Origin: Natronorubrum texcoconense
GTDB taxonomy: Archaea; Halobacteriota; Halobacteria; Halobacteriales; Natrialbaceae
Length of the DNA: 64,000 nucleotides
Direction: 5' to 3'
Assembly: GCF_900100335.1 (NCBI RefSeq)
Contig: NZ_FNFE01000003.1
Coordinates: forward strand, 1 to 64,000
In this document: in pieces, positions 9,169 to 18,803 of the stretch
Layout: each line of letters opens with the position of its first letter
How positions within the stretch are numbered: position 1 is the first letter of the stretch
Position numbers and translations under genes: made by a program
Notes under the pieces: generated by a model
The model's input: only the letters and a program-made list of their open reading frames with translations
What the model was told of the DNA's origin: nothing
Databases searched by the model: none

Positions 9169-10236
9169 ATGGCACCAGACGAACTTCGCTCGACCGTCGA
9201 GCAGGTCGGCGACCGGTTCAATCTCGGCGAGTACGAGATCGACGCCTACCTGACCGTCTTAGAGCAGGGACAGCTCACGGCCAGCGAGATCGCCGATCGA
9301 ACCGACATTCCACAGCCCCGCGTCTACGACACCGTCCGTAGTTTGAGCGACCGCGGGCTAGTCGAACTGCGCGAGTCGCGCCCGATGAAGGTCGTCGCGA
9401 TCGATCCCGACGAGGCCTTCGAGAACGTCCAAAACTCCTTGGCGGAGATGATCGACGAACTCGAGGCCCGCTACACGGCCCCCGCTCGCGACACGGAGGC
9501 CGTCTCCCTCGTGAAATCGCGGTCGACGATCCTGCGCTATCTCGAGGAGGTTATCGCCGACGCCGACTACGAACTCTCCCTCTCGCTGACGCCGGACCTG
9601 CTGACGCGGTTCGAGGACGACCTGAAGGGGGCCGTCGAGGAGGGCGTCAGCGTCGATCTGATCGTCACGCCGGGGCGGGAGGCGCCCGATCCCGACGAGT
9701 TCGACTACCTCGAGGTCGCGACGACGGCTCGAGCACGACGCGGGATCACCACCCCTGTCGTCGCCGTCGCGGACGGCAACTATTCGATGTACGCGACCCA
9801 GGACGCGCTGCGCGACGACCAGGACCGCTACGGCGTCATCTTCAACCGCTCGGCGCTCGGCTTCCTGGTCTCGGGCTTCTTCGGCACCGTCCTCTGGACG
9901 ACGGCCGAACGGACCCTCGGCGAGGACGGGACCGCGCGACACTACCCCCGCAAGTACGCCTCGATCCGACGCTGCGTCAAGGACGTCATCGACGAGGGCG
10001 GCGAGTTCTACGCGACGATCGAGGGTCGAGACGTCGAAGTCGGCGGCCCGCGCGTCGTCCGCGGACGGATCCTCGACGTCTCCTTCGAGGTCAGCGAGGA
10101 GGTCGCGGCGCTCACGCTCGAGACCGAGTCGGGCGAGGAGGTCACCGTCGGCGGGCGCGTCGCCGCCTTAGAGGACGTCGAGGCCCACGAGATCCACATC
10201 GGCCGCAACGAACCGCCGGCGATCGATGACGAGTGA
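9169..10236 (+). CDS. trmB: TrmB family sugar-responsive transcriptional regulator
   Basis: A 355-residue DNA-binding regulator. Residues ~15-75 form a winged helix typical of TrmB ([20 protein letters not shown], then [12 protein letters not shown]). The middle part carries a phospholipase-D-like ligand domain ([17 protein letters not shown]) and the C-terminal TrmB effector domain follows (about 245-350). Known haloarchaeal TrmB proteins repress or activate sugar uptake and central carbon genes according to bound sugar. It lies directly before an ABC sugar-transport cluster, so that cluster is the likely target. Confidence 0.93.
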   Translation: MAPDELRSTVEQVGDRFNLGEYEIDAYLTVLEQGQLTASEIADRTDIPQPRVYDTVRSLSDRGLVELRESRPMKVVAIDPDEAFENVQNSLAEMIDELEARYTAPARDTEAVSLVKSRSTILRYLEEVIADADYELSLSLTPDLLTRFEDDLKGAVEEGVSVDLIVTPGREAPDPDEFDYLEVATTARARRGITTPVVAVADGNYSMYATQDALRDDQDRYGVIFNRSALGFLVSGFFGTVLWTTAERTLGEDGTARHYPRKYASIRRCVKDVIDEGGEFYATIEGRDVEVGGPRVVRGRILDVSFEVSEEVAALTLETESGEEVTVGGRVAALEDVEAHEIHIGRNEPPAIDDE

Positions 10237-10853
10237 TCGCTCGCGGTCGATCGTGCCAATGCCGACCGCGATGGCCGCGGTCGAAAGAGCTGTCAGTCAG
10301 GTGCTAGTAACGGCGAGATAGCAGCGTTCCAGGAGGTGCTGGCGGTGGCCAATCTGCGAATACTGAGTTCTCGGGGATACGGGTGAGGGTGACCGAGCCG
10401 AGTAGCGACAGCCAACGCGGTCGTCACGGCCGGTCAGTCGACCGAACGGTATCGGGAGTGACCCGCCTTCCACCGGCGTTCGGCAGTCGTCGACCCGCTC
10501 GACGCCAGTTTGCGGTCGTCCGGCGACGGAAGCCGACGTGTTGGGACCTTCAGCCGTCGATCACCGTACAGCGATTCTCCGTCCGTCGGTCACCGTCGTC
10601 CGATGGCTCTCCACTCATCGGCGGGCGACGTCACGCGAGGTGGAGTTCGACTGTTCGACAGTCCTCGCCGGCCGTCGCACACCAATGGCCGATTGGGAAC
10701 CCGTCGACGCCGACGGCCCGTCGATCCGAAAATCGTGATTTTTCAGTGTCAGTAACAAGGGCGTCGTAACCGAAACGAGATCCCGACACTCACGCTTTAT
10801 TACACCATTTATTGCCAATATATAAGTCCGATAACGTGGACGGATCACTGGTC
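10237..10853. other. Intergenic region between trmB and the transporter genes
   Basis: About 600 bp with no gene I can support. Rightward open frames here have Arg/Ser-rich, non-family-like translations and poor codon bias. The last 45 bp hold the transporter promoter. Such a long regulatory gap is unusual and might hold regulator sites or an unrecognised RNA. Confidence 0.5.
10812..10830 (+). promoter_or_regulatory. Promoter of the sugar ABC transporter operon
   Basis: A strong TATA element (AATATATAAG, 10817-10826) is centred about 30 bp before the ATG at 10854. This spacing predicts a leaderless message and supports 10854 rather than the earlier in-frame start at 10812, which would lie upstream of transcription start. 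Confidence 0.7.
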
Positions 10854-12326
10854 ATGGGACGCGATACCGCCGGTCGATCAGATCGTTCCCGCCTGAGACG
10901 TCGGTCGTTTCTGAAGGCCGCGTCAGCGACGAGTGCGACCGGGGCGGTCGCCATCGCCGGCTGCCTCGGTGGGGCTCGCGAACCGGGGACCGTGGTGATG
11001 ACCGCCGCCACGGACGTGGAGGAGATCATGTACAGTGACGGAGACGAACCCTCGGTCCAGCAGGCGCTCTGGGACGCCGGGTTGGACGAGGACATTCACG
11101 TCGAGATCCAGACGGTCGTCAGCGACTCCGACCAGCGGATGCAAGGGGCCCAGTCCGCGCTGCAGGCGGGTCGTGCCCCGCCCGACATCCACATGATGGA
11201 CAGCGGCTGGACGATTCCGTTCATCCTTCGGGAACAGACGACCAATCTGGACGAACAGCTCTCGGACGACGTCATAGAACGGGTCGAGAACGAGTACCTC
11301 CAGGCCATCGTCGAGACGGCCAGACACCCGGAGACGGACGAACTACACGCGCTCCCGATGTTCCCGGACCTCGGATTTATGCTGTATCGACAGGACCTCA
11401 TCGAGGACGCCGGCCACGATACCGACGACTGGGCCGACGAACCGCCCTCGTGGGAGGAGTTCTCGACGGCCGTCAGCGACGCGATGGCCGAAGGCGACGT
11501 CGACTACGGCTTTACGACGCAGGCGGACGCCTACGAGGGACTGTCCTGTTGTTCGTTCAACGAGGTGATGACCTCCTGGGGCGGCGCGTACTTCGGCGGG
11601 GCCGACAACCTGTTCGTCGCCGGCGACCGGCCGATCACCGTCGACGACGACCACGTGGTGGACGCGATTCGGATGATGCGGACGTTCATCGACGAGGACG
11701 ATCCGAACGCCCTCGAGGAGTACGACGAAATCTGCCCGTCCGCGATCGTCCAGTGGTCCGAACAGGAGTCGCTCGGACCCTTCCAGGGCGGCAACGCGGT
11801 CGCCCACCGGAACTGGACGTTCGCGATGGCCGAGACCGGCTCCGAGGAGGCGTTCGGCGAGGACCTCGGCGTGACGACGATGCCGTACGCGGTCTCGGAC
11901 GACGACGCCGAGTTCGACGGTGTCGGCGGAACGACCTCTGCACTCGGCGGCTGGAACCTCGTGCTGAGTCCGTACACGGATCGCCGCGAGGAAGCCGTGC
12001 AGGTCCTCGAGGCGTTCACCGACGAGGAGGTGATGCTGACGATCCTGGAACTCGCCGGCTTCCTGCCGCCGATCACCGAACTGGTGACGGCGGCCGACGA
12101 GGACGAGATCGGACCGATGGCACGGTACACGGACCAGATCGAACGGGCCAGCGAGACCGCGATCCCGCGTCCGGTCACCGACGTCTGGCCCGAGCAGTCG
12201 GCACTGATCTATCAGGAAGTGAACGCGGCGTTCCGCGGCGCGAAAGCGCCCGACGAGGCGATGGGTGACCTCGCGGACCGTCTCGAGGGCAGCGAACGGG
12301 AGGTGGCAGCACAAAATGGCGACTGA
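10854..12326 (+). CDS. ABC transporter sugar-binding lipoprotein (family 1 type)
   Basis: A 490-residue exported substrate-binding protein. The N-terminus has a twin-arginine signal (RRRSFLKAAS, residues ~17-26) and a lipobox (AIAGC, lipid-modified cysteine near residue 42), so it should be exported folded by Tat and anchored to the outer face of the membrane. The body resembles maltose/trehalose-type binding proteins (IHMMDSGWTIPF, HRNWTFAMAE). Two permease genes and an ATPase gene follow without gaps. The sugar bound is not identifiable by eye. Confidence 0.92.
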   Translation: MGRDTAGRSDRSRLRRRSFLKAASATSATGAVAIAGCLGGAREPGTVVMTAATDVEEIMYSDGDEPSVQQALWDAGLDEDIHVEIQTVVSDSDQRMQGAQSALQAGRAPPDIHMMDSGWTIPFILREQTTNLDEQLSDDVIERVENEYLQAIVETARHPETDELHALPMFPDLGFMLYRQDLIEDAGHDTDDWADEPPSWEEFSTAVSDAMAEGDVDYGFTTQADAYEGLSCCSFNEVMTSWGGAYFGGADNLFVAGDRPITVDDDHVVDAIRMMRTFIDEDDPNALEEYDEICPSAIVQWSEQESLGPFQGGNAVAHRNWTFAMAETGSEEAFGEDLGVTTMPYAVSDDDAEFDGVGGTTSALGGWNLVLSPYTDRREEAVQVLEAFTDEEVMLTILELAGFLPPITELVTAADEDEIGPMARYTDQIERASETAIPRPVTDVWPEQSALIYQEVNAAFRGAKAPDEAMGDLADRLEGSEREVAAQNGD

Positions 12327-13347
12327 CACCGACGCCATCACCGGCGGCGAGACTCCGACCGACAGGGATCGGTCCGGGAACGCCGTTATCAACTGGATGG
12401 AGAACCTGAGCGAGGCGGCCTACGCCTACCTGCTGTTGATCCCAGCGTTCGCCCTCCTGACGTTGATCGCGTTCTACCCGCTCATCTCGACGTTCATCAC
12501 GTCGCTGCGCGAGGATCAGACGCGAGGGGCTGAGCCGCTCGGCGGCTTCGTCGGCATCGACAACTACGTCGACATCCTCACCGGGAACGCGCGACTCGCG
12601 AGGCAGTTCCTCGACGTGACGGTGTCGGGGTCGTTCCCGTTTCTCGAGATGGGGACGCCGTTCCTCCAGCAGGCGCTGTTCGTCACGATCGCCTTTGCGG
12701 TCATCAGCGTCCTCTTCGAGACCATCATCGGCTTCGGGCAGGCCTACGTCTTAGATCAGGAGTTCCGCGGTCGGCGCTGGGTTCGGGTCGCGATCATCCT
12801 GCCCTGGGCCGTGCCCATCGTCATCCAGGGGATGATCTTCTTCCTGATGTTCCAGCCCGAGGTCGGCTTCGGCAGCGACCTCATGCAGTGGCTCGGAATC
12901 TTCGGGGCGAACCCGCTCGCCGACAGTCAGGACGCGTTCATCATCATCCTGGTCGCCGACATCTGGAAGTCCTCGGCGTTCATGGCGCTGTTGATCCTGG
13001 CCGGTCTGCAGAGCGTCGACCGAAGCCTGTACGACGTCGCCCGGGTCGCCGGGGCGTCGCCGTGGCAGCGGTTCAAGATGATCACGCTCCCGCTCGTGAT
13101 GCCGGCCCTGCTGGTCGCGATGTTGTTCCGGACGATGGACGCGATGCGCGTCTACGGCCTGATCGAATCGACCGCCGGCTGTACCACCGTGCCGTCGCTA
13201 ACCTGTCTCGTCGTCGAGGCGATGTTCGGCGGGACCCGCATCTACGCGACCGCGGCCGCCGTCGCGTTCGCGACCGCGCTGGTCATCGGCCTCATCATCT
13301 CGCTGTACGTGGTGTTCTTCCGCGACACCGAGGGGGGACTGTACTAA
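12316..13347 (+). CDS. Sugar ABC transporter permease (MalF/UgpA type)
   Basis: A 343-residue inner-membrane permease of the binding-protein-dependent type with about six TM helices. The EAA loop that contacts the ATPase is visible as YDVARVAGASPWQRFKMITLP (residues ~238-258). The start overlaps the end of the binding-protein gene by 11 bp, indicating translational coupling. Its N-terminal 30 residues are polar and cytoplasmic. It pairs with the next permease. Confidence 0.94.
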   Translation: MATDTDAITGGETPTDRDRSGNAVINWMENLSEAAYAYLLLIPAFALLTLIAFYPLISTFITSLREDQTRGAEPLGGFVGIDNYVDILTGNARLARQFLDVTVSGSFPFLEMGTPFLQQALFVTIAFAVISVLFETIIGFGQAYVLDQEFRGRRWVRVAIILPWAVPIVIQGMIFFLMFQPEVGFGSDLMQWLGIFGANPLADSQDAFIIILVADIWKSSAFMALLILAGLQSVDRSLYDVARVAGASPWQRFKMITLPLVMPALLVAMLFRTMDAMRVYGLIESTAGCTTVPSLTCLVVEAMFGGTRIYATAAAVAFATALVIGLIISLYVVFFRDTEGGLY

Positions 13348-14432
13348 TGACGGACACTCGAGATAGCCCACAGTCGGACGACAGTAACGGACGGGAGGAT
13401 CGAACGACAGCAACCGATTCGCGGGCCGAGCGGTTCCGGTCCTCGTCGGGACTCCGCGCCGACGGCGGTCGCGAGACGACTGAAAGCGACCGAGCGGCCA
13501 TCTTCGAGGGGAGTCAGGACGCGGAACTCGATCGCGGCCCGTTCCAGCAGTGGGCCGCGAACTCGATCGAGAACCCCGAGCGCGTCTACAGGGGGATGTT
13601 CTACGTCGCGGCGATCTTCTTCCTCTTTACGACGCTGTTCCCGTTCTACTGGCTGCTCATGGTCGCACTGACGCCGGAAGGTCAGTTACAGGACATCATC
13701 TTCACGCCGAACGGGTTCAACCCCGGCGCCTTCATCGAGGTGTTCCAGGTGATCCCGTTCCACTGGTACGTCTTCAACAGCTTCGTCATCGCGACGGCCT
13801 CGACGATCCTCGTCCTGGTCGTCGGGAGCCTCGCGGGCTACGCCTTCGGACGACTCGAGTTCCCGGGCAAGACGCCCCTGCTACTGCTCGTGTTGGTGAT
13901 TTCCTTCTTCCCGCCAGCCGCATTCTTCATCCCGCTGAACGACCTGTTCAACACCAGCTTCTTCATGCTCGAGCCGATCACCGGCGACGGCACACTCTAC
14001 AACACGCCGGGAGCGATGGTGTTGCCGCTGTCGGCCATCTTCATGCCGCTGGCGATCTTCATCCTGACGACGTTCTACGCCCAGATCCCCGACGGGTTAG
14101 AGGACGCGGCCCGCGTCGAGGGGACGACCCGTCTCGGGGCGCTGTTCCGGGTTATCATCCCGCTGTCGGCACCCGGCGTCGCGACCGCGGGCGTGTTGAC
14201 CTTCATCGCGGTCTACAACGAGTTCTTCTTCTCGTTCCTGATGACCGACGGCCAGCCCCAGAACTGGGCCCCGATCCTCGAGGGCATTCTCGCCTACCAG
14301 GGCCAGTACGAAGTGATGTACAATCTGATGGCGGCCGCGAGTATCATCGGGGTCATCCCCGTCGCGATTCTCGTGGTCGTCGCCCAAGAAAAGATCGTCA
14401 GCGGACTCACCGCAGGAGCACTCAAGGAATAA
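13347..14432 (+). CDS. Sugar ABC transporter permease (MalG/UgpE type)
   Basis: A 361-residue partner permease. The start shares one base with the preceding stop (TAATG), so the genes are tightly coupled. An unusually long polar N-terminal tail of about 80 residues precedes the first TM helix (YVAAIFFLFTTLFPFYWLL). The EAA loop reads GLEDAARVEGTTRLGALFRVI near residue 250. Six TM helices are predicted. The tail is longer than in most MalG proteins and may be a haloarchaeal addition. Confidence 0.94.
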   Translation: MTDTRDSPQSDDSNGREDRTTATDSRAERFRSSSGLRADGGRETTESDRAAIFEGSQDAELDRGPFQQWAANSIENPERVYRGMFYVAAIFFLFTTLFPFYWLLMVALTPEGQLQDIIFTPNGFNPGAFIEVFQVIPFHWYVFNSFVIATASTILVLVVGSLAGYAFGRLEFPGKTPLLLLVLVISFFPPAAFFIPLNDLFNTSFFMLEPITGDGTLYNTPGAMVLPLSAIFMPLAIFILTTFYAQIPDGLEDAARVEGTTRLGALFRVIIPLSAPGVATAGVLTFIAVYNEFFFSFLMTDGQPQNWAPILEGILAYQGQYEVMYNLMAAASIIGVIPVAILVVVAQEKIVSGLTAGALKE

Positions 14433-14434
14433 CA

Positions 14435-15622
14435 ATGGCACGAGTACGACTCGAAAACATCACGAAACGGTACGGAGAGGAAACGGCAGTCGACGGGATC
14501 AGCCTCGAGGTCGAAGACGGCGAGTTCGTCACCTTCGTCGGGCCCTCGGGCTGTGGCAAGTCGACCACGATGGAGACGGTCGCGGGGTTGACCCAGCCCA
14601 GTGAGGGCGACGTCTACATCGGCGACGACAAGGTCACCAAACTCGCCCCGAAAGATCGCGGGGTCGCGATGGTCTTCCAGAACATCGCGCTGTTCCCGCA
14701 CATGGACGTCTACGAGAACATCTCCTTCGGGCTCCGACTCCGAAAGTACGACGACGAGGAGGTCCGGCGTCGCGTCGAGCAGGCCGCCGACATCGTCCAG
14801 CTCGAGGGGATGTTAGACCGAATGCCCGCGGAGATGTCCGGCGGCCAGCAACAGCGCGTCGGGATCGCCCGCGCGATCGTTCGGAACCCGGACGTGTTCC
14901 TGATGGACGAGCCACTCGCCAATCTGGACGCGAAGCTCAGAGTGCACATGCGAACGGAGCTCCAGCGGCTCCACCGGGAGCTCAACGCGACGATCATCTA
15001 CGTCACCCACGACCAGGCCGAGGCGATGACGATGTCGAACCGGATCGCCGTCCTCAACGACGGCAAACTCCAGCAGATCGCCCCGCCGCTGGTCTGTTAC
15101 AACGAGCCGACGAACCTGTTCGTCGCGGGCTTCATCGGCTCGCCCTCGATGAACTTCGCGGAGGGAGAACTCGACGAAAACGGCGTCCAGACGCCGAACT
15201 TCCACATCGAACTGGATCCCGCAACCGTGCCGAACGCGTCGGTCGGCGACGCGGTCACCCTCGGCGTACGGCCCGAGGACGTCCACCTCTCGGCGTACGC
15301 CGACTCGCTGAACCAGCCGACGGCACCGATCGACGCCCGAAGCGACGTCCTCGAGCCGATGGGTGACGAGGTGTTCGTCTATCTGCTGCTCGCGGAGGAC
15401 GCGGAGCGAACGATGGACGAAGACCCAGCGTCGTCGTCCGGCCAGTTGTTGATGAGCGTCACGCCAGATACCGATATCGAGGCGGAACAGGACGTCGACG
15501 TCGTCCTCGATCGATCGAAGATCCACCTCTTCGACACGGAGACCGGCGACGCGCTCACACACGACATCACCGATCAGTCCGAACGGGAGCCGGGAACGAC
15601 CGCGACGGAGGCGGACAGCTAA
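14435..15622 (+). CDS. Sugar ABC transporter ATPase (MalK/UgpC type)
   Basis: A 395-residue ATP-binding subunit. Walker A is GPSGCGKST (residues ~36-44), the Q-loop is VFQNIALFPHMDVYENISFG, the signature is MSGGQQQRV (near 132), Walker B is VFLMDEPLANLD, and the switch is THDQAEAMT. A C-terminal TOBE domain (about 235-380) is typical of carbohydrate importers and may be regulatory. It begins 2 bp after the permease stop, completing the operon. Confidence 0.95.
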   Translation: MARVRLENITKRYGEETAVDGISLEVEDGEFVTFVGPSGCGKSTTMETVAGLTQPSEGDVYIGDDKVTKLAPKDRGVAMVFQNIALFPHMDVYENISFGLRLRKYDDEEVRRRVEQAADIVQLEGMLDRMPAEMSGGQQQRVGIARAIVRNPDVFLMDEPLANLDAKLRVHMRTELQRLHRELNATIIYVTHDQAEAMTMSNRIAVLNDGKLQQIAPPLVCYNEPTNLFVAGFIGSPSMNFAEGELDENGVQTPNFHIELDPATVPNASVGDAVTLGVRPEDVHLSAYADSLNQPTAPIDARSDVLEPMGDEVFVYLLLAEDAERTMDEDPASSSGQLLMSVTPDTDIEAEQDVDVVLDRSKIHLFDTETGDALTHDITDQSEREPGTTATEADS

Positions 15623-15786
15623 TTTCCGTCGTTACGCTCTCTCGAGTGCACAATCTCTTCGAACCGACCGACTCGCACTGAGCGGCGTTTGGCGACGGAA
15701 CAAAGGGGACCCAGCCCCCAATTCGATATAGCGGCATTACCTGTATCAGTACGAGAACAGACGACGACTGTGGTGACCGGACTCAA

Positions 15787-16854
15787 ATGAAACCGAATCG
15801 AAACGACATCAGAACGGGTATCGTCGGGTTGGGAAACATCGGCCAGTACCACGCGGAGCGACTCGTCGACCACGGCGTCTCGCTCGTGGGGGGGATGGAC
15901 GTCGCCGCCGAGGCGCGGTCGCGATTCGCTCGCCGGTACGACGTCGACGTCTACGAGGACCATCACGAACTGTACGACACCATCGACGCCGTGATCATCA
16001 CGACGCCGAACAAGTACCACGAGGAGTACGCCGTCGACGCCTTCGACCGCGACCTCCACGTCCTCCTCGAGAAACCGCTCGCTCACTCCTTCGAAAGCGC
16101 GACGCGGATCGCCGACGCCGCGAACGACTCCGGGGGCCACTGCATGGTCGGCTTCAACAACCGGTTCGCCAACACGGTCCAGATCGTTCGCAACCGGATC
16201 GAGCAGGGCGATCTGGGCGAGGTCACCCACATCGAGGCGAACTACGTCCGGCGCCGCGGGATTCCGGGCCGAGGCTCCTGGTTCACTCGGCGACAGATCG
16301 CCGGCGGCGGCGCACTCATCGATCTGGGCGTCCACGCGATCGACCTCGCCCTCTTCTTGCTCGACTACCCCGACGTAAACGAGGTAAACGGCGTCGCCCG
16401 TGGAGAGTTCGGCTCGGACGAAGCGTACGCCTACCTCGAGATGTGGGGCGAGGACGCCGGTCCGGCGGGGTTCGACGTCGACGACTCCGCCAGCGCGTTC
16501 ATGCGGTGTAAGGAGGATCGAACGGTCTCGCTCGAGGTCGCGTGGGCGACAAATCGCCCGCCGACCCACGAGTTCGTCGTTCGCGGCACGAAGTCGGCTG
16601 CGCGGTTCGATCTCCTCGAGGGCGATCTCACGTTTCACTCCGCGAGCAACGTCGGGCCCGATCACCTCGAAGACACCTCGGTCGAGACGCGCGAGATCGA
16701 CACCCACTCGCGAGAACAGGAGGTCTTTTTCGAACGCATCGAGCGCGACGATCCGGACGACCGGAGCGTCGAGCAAGCCCTCGCCGTCCAGCAGATTATC
16801 GACGCGATCTATCGCTCGAGCGACGAGGGACACACGATTACCGTCGGCGAGTAA
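15787..16854 (+). CDS. Gfo/Idh/MocA family NAD(P)-dependent sugar dehydrogenase
   Basis: A 355-residue oxidoreductase with an N-terminal Rossmann fold (TGIVGLGNIGQYHAERL, residues ~9-25), the family EKPLAHS motif near 97 with the active-site lysine, and a C-terminal domain with GGALIDLGVHAIDLALFLL near 175-195, carrying the conserved Asp/His. These enzymes oxidise sugars, polyols or inositols. The placement after a sugar importer on the same strand suggests it acts on the imported compound. Substrate not known. Confidence 0.92.
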   Translation: MKPNRNDIRTGIVGLGNIGQYHAERLVDHGVSLVGGMDVAAEARSRFARRYDVDVYEDHHELYDTIDAVIITTPNKYHEEYAVDAFDRDLHVLLEKPLAHSFESATRIADAANDSGGHCMVGFNNRFANTVQIVRNRIEQGDLGEVTHIEANYVRRRGIPGRGSWFTRRQIAGGGALIDLGVHAIDLALFLLDYPDVNEVNGVARGEFGSDEAYAYLEMWGEDAGPAGFDVDDSASAFMRCKEDRTVSLEVAWATNRPPTHEFVVRGTKSAARFDLLEGDLTFHSASNVGPDHLEDTSVETREIDTHSREQEVFFERIERDDPDDRSVEQALAVQQIIDAIYRSSDEGHTITVGE

Positions 16855-16893
16855 CGCACCCTCTTCTCGGACGTGTTCGACCGATTCGAGCGG

Positions 16894-16922
16894 TACTCAC
16901 TTGCAAGTACACGCTTTTCGCC
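16894..16922 (+). promoter_or_regulatory. Palindrome and TATA-like box upstream of the small beta-rich gene
   Basis: TACT (16894) and AGTA (16906) frame an 8-bp spacer, and within it ACTTGCAAGT (16899-16908) is a perfect 10-bp palindrome. A TATA-like GCTTTTCGCC follows at 16913-16922, about 27 bp before the ATG at 16944. The TACT/AGTA halves resemble known haloarchaeal TrmB sites, so co-regulation with the sugar cluster is possible but unproven. Confidence 0.4.
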
Positions 16923-16943
16923 GTTCCCGTGGTAGTGGCCGAC

Positions 16944-17261
16944 ATGAGAGTCAAACGGCCGCTCGTTCTCGAGATCAGCCGTCATGAGGTTTCGGTCGGG
17001 CGACCGATCACCGTTCGCGTCCGCGACAGCGGGAATCGGCCGATCGAAGGGGCAGTCATCGAAGCGGGCTCGAAACGCGAACGAACCGACGCTCGGGGCC
17101 GGTGTGAGATTACGTTCCACTCGCCCGGCTTCTGGAAGCTGGTCGCAAGGAAGTCCCCGACCGAGCGCGTCTCCTACGAGCCGGCAGCGTCGCTCGTGCG
17201 AGCGATGCCGCGTTCGTCGACGGGCCAACGGCCACGACGGTCCGGTCCCCCGCTGCTGTAG
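16944..17261 (+). CDS. Small protein with carboxypeptidase-regulatory-like (Ig-like) fold
   Basis: A 105-residue protein without a signal peptide. Residues ~5-70 show alternating beta-strands (LVLEISRHEVSVGRPITVRV, then GAVIEAG and FHSPGFWKLVA) like the carboxypeptidase regulatory-like or macroglobulin-type domain. Similar small haloarchaeal proteins are uncharacterised. It sits between the dehydrogenase and the isomerase of the sugar cluster with its own apparent promoter. The C-terminal 30 residues are basic and look disordered. Confidence 0.6.
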   Translation: MRVKRPLVLEISRHEVSVGRPITVRVRDSGNRPIEGAVIEAGSKRERTDARGRCEITFHSPGFWKLVARKSPTERVSYEPAASLVRAMPRSSTGQRPRRSGPPLL

Positions 17262-17370
17262 CCCGACGGCGACTGACGCAGAAGCTGAACCGAGCCGCGT
17301 CGAGAGGCCGTCGCCCGCACACGTTCGCCGGCCCTCGTTTTATTTCACCGCCCGTTGACTGTCGGTCCGT

Positions 17371-18339
17371 ATGGATATCGGCGTCCACACGCCACCGTTG
17401 GCCGACGAATCGCTCGAGGGAGCGCTCTCGTATCTCTCCGAAATCGGCGTCGACGCGATCGAACCCGGCGTCGGCGGTCACCCCGGGCAGGACCATCTGC
17501 CGAGAGCGGAGCACCTCGACGACGACAGTGCCCAACAGGAGGTCAGGAACCTGCTCGAGGAGTACGACATGCGAATCAGCGCGCTCGCGATCCACAACAA
17601 CCCGTTACACCCGGACGAGGAGCGGGCTAAGGAGGCCGATACCGAACTCCGCGAGGCGATCGAGTTAGCCGATCAGCTCGACGTCGGCGTCGTCACCTGT
17701 TTCTCCGGACTGCCCGCCGGCGGTCCCGACGACGAGGTCCCGAACTGGATCACGGCGCCCTGGCCGCCCGAACACGCCGACGCTCACGAGTACCAGTGGG
17801 AGCAGGCTATCGACTACTGGACGGAAATAGCCGACCACGCCGACGACCACGGCGTCGATATCGCCATCGAGATGCACCCGAACATGCTGGTCTACGAACC
17901 CCACGGAATGGCCCGGCTGCGCGAGGAAACTGGCGATCGGATCGGCGCGAACTTCGATCCCTCCCACCTCTACTGGCAGGGGATCACGATCACCGACGCG
18001 ATCCGGTATCTCGGCGAGCGCGACGCGATTCATCACTTTCACGCCAAAGATACGAAGATTTACGAGGAACAGGCCCGCGAAAAGGGCGTCCTCGACACCA
18101 CGGCGTACGACGACGAGCCGAATCGGTCGTGGCTCTTTCGGTCAGTTGGGTACGGCCACGGCGAATCACACTGGAAAGACATCGTCTCGACGCTGCGGAT
18201 GGTCGGCTACGACGGCGCGCTCAGCATCGAGCACGAGGACTCGCTGACGAGTTCGCGCGAGGGGCTCGAGAAAGCCGTCGATCTCCTCGAGCGGGCGGTG
18301 TTCCGGGAACAGCCCGGCGAGGCCTACTGGGCGGAGTGA
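17371..18339 (+). CDS. Sugar phosphate isomerase/epimerase (xylose isomerase-like TIM barrel)
   Basis: A 322-residue AP-endonuclease-2/xylose-isomerase-like TIM barrel. Metal-ligand positions are visible: IEMHPNMLV (Glu, ~168), FDPSHLYWQG (Asp/His, ~196), HFHAKDTK (His/Asp, ~226) and the final LSIEHEDS (Glu, ~286). Relatives isomerise or dehydrate keto-sugars and inositol derivatives. A TATA-like GTTTTATTTC lies about 30 bp upstream. With the Gfo/Idh enzyme it makes a plausible two-step catabolic route for the imported sugar. Confidence 0.9.
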   Translation: MDIGVHTPPLADESLEGALSYLSEIGVDAIEPGVGGHPGQDHLPRAEHLDDDSAQQEVRNLLEEYDMRISALAIHNNPLHPDEERAKEADTELREAIELADQLDVGVVTCFSGLPAGGPDDEVPNWITAPWPPEHADAHEYQWEQAIDYWTEIADHADDHGVDIAIEMHPNMLVYEPHGMARLREETGDRIGANFDPSHLYWQGITITDAIRYLGERDAIHHFHAKDTKIYEEQAREKGVLDTTAYDDEPNRSWLFRSVGYGHGESHWKDIVSTLRMVGYDGALSIEHEDSLTSSREGLEKAVDLLERAVFREQPGEAYWAE

Positions 18340-18353
18340 GCGAGACGGGAGCG

Positions 18354-18677
18354 TTACTCCTCGAGCGACCGGTCGATCGAGAAATCCGTCTCGCCGGTGG
18401 CCGATCGCTCGGAAACGTCGACGCGCCCGTCGCTGTGAACGACGACCTCGTACCCCTCGTACTCGAAACTAACGCGCGCGTCGGGACAGATCGCCGACGG
18501 CGTCCGAAACAGCCTGTCTAGCGCCGCGGGGTCGACGACAGTGTACAGCGGCTCGTACGCCGGCGGCTCGACGTCGGTCACGTCCACTCCTTCGCGGGCG
18601 GCGATCGCTTCGATGACGGCCTGGGTCGGCACCGACTCGCGCTCCGGCGGCGACGGCGGATCGGATGCGGAGGACAT
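18354..18677 (-). CDS. HalOD1 output-domain protein
   Basis: A 107-residue protein whose central part matches the haloarchaeal output domain 1 pattern: VIEAIAAREGVDVTDVEPP, then YTVVDPAALDRLF, VSFEYEGYEVVVHSDGRVDV. HalOD1 proteins are numerous in haloarchaea and suspected to be signalling outputs, with no proven activity. The ATG at 18677 was chosen because upstream codons are atypical. It converges on the sugar isomerase gene. Confidence 0.85.
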   Translation of the reverse strand: MSSASDPPSPPERESVPTQAVIEAIAAREGVDVTDVEPPAYEPLYTVVDPAALDRLFRTPSAICPDARVSFEYEGYEVVVHSDGRVDVSERSATGETDFSIDRSLEE

Positions 18678-18803
18678 ACCCGTAGCATCCTCGCTCGAGC
18701 GGATAAGGCTAGTGTCGAACGTAGCCACGTGAAAAAGGCGTCCGGTAGCCACCGTACCGACGGATTACGGGCGTATCTGTATTCGATGCGTCATCCGATG
18801 GGA

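Noticed and set aside
10383-10769. A 128-codon plus-strand frame between trmB and the sugar transporter
   Set aside because: Arg/Ser-rich translation, poor third-position GC and no start or promoter context.
15619-16833. A 404-codon minus-strand frame opposite the Gfo/Idh/MocA gene
   Set aside because: The plus strand has the Rossmann GLGNIG and EKP motifs; the minus frame has none.
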